DNA of 64,000 bases, taken from contig JAJNNQ010000009.1 in the NCBI GenBank assembly GCA_027886175.1, positions 14,171,501 to 14,235,500 on the forward strand, read 5' to 3'. This DNA comes from Phylloscopus collybita. Its lineage: Eukaryota > Chordata > Aves > Passeriformes > Phylloscopidae. The notes under the pieces were generated by a model. That model was not told where the DNA came from, searched no databases, and saw nothing but the letters and a program-made list of their open reading frames with translations. The position numbers were made by a program, and so were the translations under genes. Positions 42,601-51,600 of this stretch are shown one piece after another. How positions within the stretch are numbered: the first letter of the stretch is position 1; the number at the start of each line of letters is the position of its first letter.

Positions 42601-45600
42601 ACAGAGCAAAGAAGAGTTAACAGCTCTTCAAATACAACATCCAAATCACTACCAAGTAACTACTCTCCCAGACAACAGTAGAAGAGGCCGTTTTGGCTCT
42701 TTGTAGTTTATGATGTTGGCGGCTGAATGAGGCAGACAAGGCGAATGATTCGATTCCTCAGACTGAAAGATGCCAGGATCTCCTCAGACAATATGAAAGA
42801 GCGGGAAATTACTTCAAGTTACATCAAGTAGCAGCTGTCAAACTACTACTTTATGTGAAACCTGGTGTAAAGGCCTTATAAAGCCAGGTGTGGGCAGCAA
42901 AACTCCTTCCTGAACCACTAGACAAGTATTCTTAAAGTCACCAATTAAAAGATACATGCAGCAGGTAATATCACAGACTTCAATAACCTTAATTCATCAT
43001 GCAAGTTTCCTCAGGTCACACTACAGTTCTCTTCTCTCATGGCTTTTTCTCCTGCAGTGTAACTGCAGAAAGCATTGACTACCTAAATAAGAAATCCATG
43101 ATACATTAAATTTTCATTTCGCTCTTTGAAGGTTTGTGGGACAAGGAGTGCTTGCTAGAGATGATAACAGTAATTTAGACATGACTGATTTACAGACAAA
43201 CACTTGCTCAAAAACTCTGCTATTTTAAGATTTACTAAGCAGTTTGTCTCTAATATGAATTCTCCAGTGAAACTCTGATGTTTTGCAGAGATGCTATAGC
43301 TTTAAGAAAAAAGCTCTGTTTTGTGCAAGCGACATAATGAGATACTAAGGACCCAAGGCTCATCTACCATTGCTTCTGAGGGCTGTACACAAAGTTGATC
43401 TAGGGTCAGTGCTGAAGTGCAGTTTTTGACATCAGCACTAAGCTCAGAGCCCTTTGGACACTTCCTATGTTTCAAGATAAGAACAGCCACCACAAGTTCC
43501 AAATAGACCATTTCTTATTAAATCCTGTTTCACTAGGGTAGAACACATTTGTTCGGGAGTCAGTAAACTTCCACAAGGATGCAGATGGGAAATAAAGGTA
43601 CTTTCCAACATATCCTAACCTAAGTCTGATGATCTTGTTGAAGAAATTCTTTCTGAGAAGATATAACATCTGACATTTCAAAAGGAAGGCCATATGAGTG
43701 AGAGTTTAAGGGAGGGTTTGTTGTTGCTGTTTCAAAAACAGTAAGGGATTAAAACAAACTGCAGTAAGGCGAATAAGAAAAACAGGCAAGGACAAAAATC
43801 AAGAGCCACCTCAAATTTCTGAGGTCATTAGACAGCTGTGAGGGCTTGGTGACATGGAACAGGAGTGCATGTTTTTGGACACCATTAGAGCAGACTGGTA
43901 TGAAATGCTTATGGCATATACATCAGTTAGAGTGAAGACAGATGTGTTGTCATGGTTTAACCAATTTAAACACCAATTGTCATCTCAAGACAAAACTTTG
44001 TCAACCCTGTGGGGAATTGTGCATGTAAAACAGGCACAGAACTGACAAAAAATGAGGAAAAACAAGTAATGCTGAAGGAGATGGTCTAGCCTCAATTGTC
44101 AAGAAGGCAATTTCTTTAAGAGTAAGTTTTACGTTGCTAAATACATTTAAGAAACAATTAAAAGAAGCATTAAAGTACACTGGAAGTTCTCACTCATTGC
44201 ATCAGCAGAGAGTATGATGTAGGCCTCAAAGATAAACAAATGACATCTAATTAAATGACATGCAGGAATATACCTGCAATAAAGTAAAAAGAGATGCACA
44301 GTTGAAATTACTTTGATCAAAGCATCTCATTTCCTGATATATCACAGGACAACTATAACTGAACAAGATTTAGGCATCAACAGAAAGATGTGTGGCAGGA
44401 CATCAATCAGGAGAGCTTTGAAACTCTAAGCATCACAGGAAGATCTCTGACCTCAAAAGCCACAACAGAGTGGAACACACAACAGGTGGCAAAATTCCCA
44501 AATAAAAAGGTATCATAGAAGAGCTTGGCTAGGAAGGGACCTTAAAGGTTCTCTAGTTCCAGCCCCTTGCTGTGGGTAGGGACACCTTTCAAAATGGCAG
44601 AAGTGAGTATATAAACCTTATTTCCCCAACAGCCATTGTACTGTATCACTTTCAAGTTTGCTTTTAGTCAAATACTAATCATGAAGATTGAAGGATGGAG
44701 AGGACAGAGATGGTCCAGGAATAATAAAAAAACTGAAGGAGCATGTACCAGAATCACAGGTAACTCCACAATCACTGCATTATTTGCTATGTTTATAGCA
44801 CAGCAAACTTTTGAAATAGTTTGTCACATCTAGCACTCAAGCCCATATACAGAACAGTCTAAGCCAGCAGTAAAATTCAAACAGATTCTATTTCTCTTCC
44901 CCCTCAACAGTGGCTAACACCAGAATGACCTACATCTAAACTCAGGTCACAAAACAGTAGCCATTTGATAATCCTCCCCCATTTTCAGATTAGGGGGCTT
45001 AATAGCTACACTTAAGTGTAGTCAGATCTTTGCATTTAGCTGGGCCTTGCAGCGGCATGCTCTGTTCTGTGAGCCAAACTGCCAGCTGCAATCACAAGCA
45101 GGGCTCCTTTAAAGCAATCTTCTATGATCTACGTTATATATGGCAGTAACACTAATTCATTGTTAATCAAAAGATGTCCAGCAGTTTTACACCCGTAGCA
45201 TTTTAACCTGGCATTACTAAATTGTGTAGTGCTTTTAAAATGGAAAATAAAACTTTTAAATAAGATATACAAAGCTTTTCAACAATAGTTATATGAGAAG
45301 AAGGAACATATTCAACCCTAGATTAATTGCTGCCCTGTGACTTACCAGTGGGTCATCAGACTAGAAATGCACTAAAGCTAGTATATAGAGCTAAATATTC
45401 TATAAAATTCCATGAAAGTGGACTTAAGACAGTAAGAACTATTATTCACATGTAAGACTAACTAGCCTTTAATTAAGATGAAGAAGCTGGTAACTGTGGA
45501 AGGAGGAAGATAAATACTTAAAATCTGAAATTTTAGCATTTTTTAAATAATCTAGCAACATTTTACAAGAAAACACACTGAAAACCAGTAATTCTTCCCA

Positions 45601-48600
45601 CTGAACAGCACTTTGAACATGAGCAATCAATCCCCAGGTGCCACAAACGTTAGGATCTCTAACTGACTATCAGGATATACCAGGTTATAGAGAAACTGAA
45701 AGCAAAGAACATAGTTAAAGAGGTCAGAAGTTCAGTGACCTTTCATCTACCAACAAACTTTTAAAAAAATTAAAAACAGGAAAAAAATTACATCTAGTAA
45801 CATTTACCCAACTCACACTCCTGCAATACAACAACACATGCTGCTATGAAGATACAAGCCTGGATGGATGTTTGAGAATCAAACACAAGAGCAGTAACTG
45901 AGATGCTAGAAGAATTTTGCTAAGAATAGGATGTTTATCTAAGAAGGGGTTAATCCAGCTTCTCAAGATACTACACAGGAACCTGGACTGTGCCAGAAGT
46001 GGAAACAAAAAAAAAAACAACAAACCCTGACATGTGGCTCTTTGATCTGCAGAGTGACATGCTGCTGACCACACCCCATAAAAAGGAATTCAGTCTCCAC
46101 AGCTCAATGCATTTCTGCATACTCAGAGTTCTCTGCTCTTTGCAATACATATTCTGTGCCCTTACATGCTGAAACAGATGAGCCCCTACCATCCATCTCC
46201 CCTACTCTCTCCTCACTTCTTCCTGGCTTTTTTATGCCTCTAGTGAACAGAAGAATAAAGTGGTATATTAGAAGTGAAAAAAGAAGAGATGTATCATATA
46301 AGAACTTTATGCCTCCAAACAAGGTTGTTTGATTTTGGTTTTGTTTGGTTTTGTGCTCTGTGGTTTTTTTCCTTATGTATGGTAGCCAAATTTAGAATGT
46401 CATCTAACTTTTCAGAAGCTTGATACTATACATGTGAACCACACCAATACAGTTCTGTTCCAACCTCTATTAATGTTCCAACTTATCTTATCAAAGTTCC
46501 CACCAAGCACATTGAAGAGAGCAAAGTTCAAAAATAACATAAAAGACAGTAGTTCTAACTGGGACGAAGAATTTTAAGTTAGTGAAGTCTATAAAGCTCT
46601 GCCTGACCTCTACACTTTACATAAACACACTGAACTCTAAAGGTTAGAACAACACTTTGTTTGAAGCCCTGATACTTCAGTCATATTCAAGAAAAAGGGA
46701 TCCATTGTAACCATCTACTCAAAAGACCCATGTAATGTAGCTGAAAAATAAAAAGGCAAGGGTGGAAAAAGGAAAGAGGTACTAATTTTCCCCATTTTAG
46801 CTCTAGGCAATACAAGCCCTAGCTATGTGATAGCTGGAATACAGCTCCTCAACAGCATACACTGATATGATAAACCAATCAGCATAACACATACCTATTA
46901 TTATTTCTTTTACATAGCAAGGCAGTTCAGGAGACTCAACTAACAGAAAACCAACCCAGAACAACAACAAGAAAATTTACAGTAGGCCTCGCAGACTAAC
47001 TTAAAACAGAAGGGCACTTCACTGTTACACCAGACAAGTTCTGCTACAAAGGGAGAACAAGTAGAAAGATCTTATTATTAGTGGTACTGCATTCTCTCTC
47101 ATCAAGAGTCTTGTTGGTTAGGACACTCTCCAGCTAACTTATACACTTCAAACACCCAAAAATGTTGCTAAAATAAGCAGTCACTAAAAATCAGAAGCCT
47201 TGTTCTCCCCAGTAAAGCTCCTTACACTTGATTCAGGGGAAAGAACAGGTATACCGTAAACCTGATTGGAAAACTGATCCAAGTTAAACTAGATCTGACC
47301 TTTTCTTTCCCCTTCTTCCTCCTGCCATGTTTCCCCTCCTGTTTTCTAGGTTAGTGTTAAGCTAGATTAGTTTTACAGTCTAGTTCGTTGAACTGTTTAA
47401 TAAATTAATGCTCATACCAGTCAACATAAATCTTGAAGATAGGTACAGTACGTTCAGAAAGAAAAACAACAATACTGTGTTATGCATCAACCAAAAAAAA
47501 AATCCCCTGTAAGTTACCAACCTCAAGCATTAGAGTACACAGTTACTAAATGCCAAATCAAGGGAAGAACTGAGAGGGAGCTGCAGTGACTTTATTTGCA
47601 CTCCATGGTTTTGGTTTACACAAGTTCCAGCTTAGGAAATTCTCAGTGCCTATAATGTAGAAGGACTATCAGAGTTTAAATTTCTCAGCTCTCTATCAGC
47701 ACATAAAAAGTAAACAGCTACCATATAAGAACATACAATAAGAAAGTTCAAGCTATGCTAGAAATACTGACAAAGATTACAGTAGTTCCTGGAACACTTA
47801 AGAATTGAACTGCTTCCACATACCAGTATCTAGACATAGGGAGCACCAAAAACAATCACAGGTTTTATCAACACTAATGAAGATACGTGTATCTGCTTGC
47901 ATGCCCGGCAACACATTTCTGTTCCATGTACAAAGAATTCAAACCAAGAACTGCATGCATACCACACAATCCATGGATTAGTCTACGTAGCAGGTACAGT
48001 TTCATCTTTCATAAAAATCATGCTCCACAGATCCTTACAATAGCAGGTTCTCAAGGGATGAATGTGCTAGTACTGCATCTACAGTTAAATACACAGAACT
48101 TCCTTCCTCTGCCTTTTCAACTAAATCTCTGGGTGTCATTAATCTAACTTTTCTTATACTGTTTTCACCACATAGAAATTTCTCTCAAGAGTTCATCATA
48201 AGATAGCCTTTCAAAAACATATGACAGCAGTAGGCCATTTCTTTCTGAGAAAAAAGGTGATGAGTTGAAATGGATTGTGAGAGGATACAGAAAAGAAGCT
48301 GATTTAAAACTACATATTTGAAACAAAGGTAGTCCAACACAAAACAAACCCCACGTGCCTTCTCTTACTTCAGTTTAAAGACAGTTAATGCAATATATAC
48401 ACCACAGCAACTTCCAGTGACTTATATCCACACACTGACCACTTTTTCTGCTTTTGTTAGCCTGACTTGCTCAGGGAAATTGGGATGGTACATTTAGGAC
48501 TGTGTTCCATTCCTGCCAGCTAAACCAATCCAGTGGTTCCTTTCTGCTATTACACATGTTTCTGTTGCAAATGCCCATTCCTATCCTTGTGTTAGCAGCA

Positions 48601-51600
48601 GGAGCCATCAGATTTTTTTTTTCTGCAAACACCCAACTCTGCAACAGCCAGTTGACCAGATAGTGAATTAAAGCAGATCAGATATGATCAGATATCAGAA
48701 TGAGTGATGATGCAAGCATCCAAGAAGCATGAACATTTAGTCAGAATTGCAATTACTCCATTCTAGTAACAGTTCCATGGGACTTGACAATGTAAAACTG
48801 CACTTTATTGCATTCTTAAACTGTGGTTCATAATAAGTGTTCAATGCTAATGCCTACTTGCACACCTGACTGTAATACTAGCTTGAGCTACTCCCTTACA
48901 TGATGCCATCTGCCCTCATTGCATCAAAAACTGCCTGTGAACCTGTGCTGTGATTGATATCTAGATTTAATTCCTGTTCTTCCAACATTTGCAGTAACAC
49001 TGAGATTACTTCCTTGATCTGCTTCTCACTGGAATCAGACCAAGGGTTTCACACCACAGCTCAAAGCACAGCAGATCCACAGGAACATCTTACACCAAGT
49101 ACTACTGCCCATCATACTGGATGATGGCACTATGGCCATAGCAGGCTTGTTGGCTGCTTAAAGATGCTGGAGTGCCAAGGAAGCAAAAGAGTTCAAAGCA
49201 GATATCATACTGAAGTCACTACTGAATGCAGTCTGCTAGTGGCCTGACAGGTGACAGAGCACTGAGCCACCGTAACAATCATCAGTAGATACAAGAACAT
49301 TACAGATCTATAGTAAAATAACTGCTTCTCCCACTACTACAATGGCAACCACAGAAAATCACCTAAAGCCATGGCAGTATTACAAAAAAAAAAGTGACAC
49401 TAACTGGCTGCACAGTACTTAGAGCCACAGAGAGAGAACACTGCTGCATATTTTAACACTAAAGATATGAGGTTATTTAATGCAGGAGCGTTGCAAGTGT
49501 GGGGATACCACCAAATGAAGCAGCTATAAATCTTCTGTTTGGGGGAAATTCCTCTTCTTCAAAAGTGCACTTTTGAGACAGCTTGTTCAAAAATAGTAAG
49601 CAGGAGCAAAAGTTCAAATACTAAAAAAAAATTAAAAATTGAAAGTCTAGATCTATCAAAACAGAATTAGATGCACTAACGTATCCTAGTTTTGAAGAAA
49701 AAAAGTCTGAAAAAATTTAACAAGAGCAAAGGAGTATTTGTATGCTAGATTTCAAAAGCATACAAAAATGGACTTTCACTTTGATCAAATTTCAGTTTTC
49801 GTAAGAAAGCAATACCAAGGCTATTTCCTGTCAAATATGTGCCCTTGAGCTACAGCAAAGGAATAGTAGAATTTCTGCCCTTCCCCAAATACCAATATAT
49901 TTTTTTAGAAAAAGTAGCAAAAATATTTTAATCTTTCACAGAAAACGAAAACAAAATTACTTATAGACACTGTTATATTTTCACCACACACTACAGAGTC
50001 CTAGTAAGATTCTAACATCCATGGTTGGAATTACCTGGCACTTTCCATTAAAAAGCCTCATGTTACTGCTCCAAACCTCACCCACAGGCTACTGCGATAA
50101 CACAGCAAAAAGCCCAACCCTGTGCTTGAAGCTTTCTTGCATCACAGCCATTACTTGGTCTCTCCTCTATGCCTATTCATGAAAGTAATGGGAACTCAAA
50201 GTACTTGCCAACACTCTACCTATGAAGTTCAAATGAAATTGGGCAGTGGGATCAATTACTGCTTGAAAAAACCTGCATAAATCCTGTTTTTTAAGGCTGA
50301 TTACAAAGCTAGACTTACACCTCCATTCTGCCAAAGCCTCTCAATTCAATGGAATAGAATTTATCAGTTCACATTGCAAAGTTCTAATAAAAAGCACCAG
50401 AGAGCATTTTAAATCCTTCTGATATTCATACATCATATTTATAGATACACTATAAAATACCTTGTAATTTAAACCACCACAGAACTCAGTTACTGGCCAA
50501 CTCAGGTACTTCAATTCTCAGCTTTCTGGCACTTTTCTGTAAATACACAATTTAGAATTAGGGTATTTTGTGCTAATTATGTCACAAAGACTGTACCTAG
50601 GACAAAACATACCAATGAGCACTGCTGGCAAGTATAAGCAGTAGTTGTTAGCACGCACTGCACAGCTGTAAGGACACCAACAGAATTGAGATCTCCAGGT
50701 GCTTTTTAAGAGCATCTAGTTTTGAACTCTGATCGAGTCATGCAAGAGTTAGGAACACCCAATAAGCACAAGTCTAAGCATCTTAGGAATGTCAGTGCTC
50801 AACATAACACACACAAAGATTTCCAGCTGAACAGACATTTTGTACAGAACACCTATTTCAAATTTCTGTTAATATATTCCGTTCATTTACCATGTGGAGT
50901 CTTTTGTACCTTCAAGTACATTTGTACCAAATAAACAGATTTTCAGTAATGTCAGTGAAATTTTATCACTGTTTTCCTTTTCAAATTCTTTAAGTGTTTG
51001 AACATTTTGACACAAGACTTTAAATCATATTCTGCAGGTCACAAATTAACATATTATACTGCCAAACCACAAGCTTTTACAAATACGCATGGGCTCTAGA
51101 GTTAAAGTCTCCAACCAGACTTTGACCAACGAATAATTCAGCAACTTCAAGCAGAAATCCGTAACCATCACTAGCCCTCCACTGAATATTATTTCAATCT
51201 CGCTGTTGTAAATACGAACAGCGTTCCCTGTGAGCCTCAACCACTGTCTTGGAGGTGTTATCTCTGGTTCAGTTTACCACTTCCATAAAGAAAGCAGATG
51301 ATGAAACCTTGACAGAGAAATGACTTCAAAGTGTTCAATTAATTATACTACAGAAACGCCAATACTGAATTTAGTATCAATACAGTAAATGACACAAGAC
51401 ACCAAAAGAAAATTGTTCATCCAAAACGTTCAAGAATTGGGGGACTACTGCCTTACCACATTGTTTTTATCACTTTACTACAAACATAGGATTTTTGAGA
51501 AGTGTGCCAAATCCATCATACTCACCAGTCCTTCCTCCACCATGTTGCCATTTCAGCCATCAACTCAGCCACTGTTGAGACCCTCCAGTTAACACTAACT

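Noticed and set aside
43948..43985. TTGTCATGGTTTAACC resembling the 5' end of an avian ERV LTR
   Set aside because: The similarity stops after about 16 bases and no further LTR text follows, so a remnant cannot be told from coincidence.
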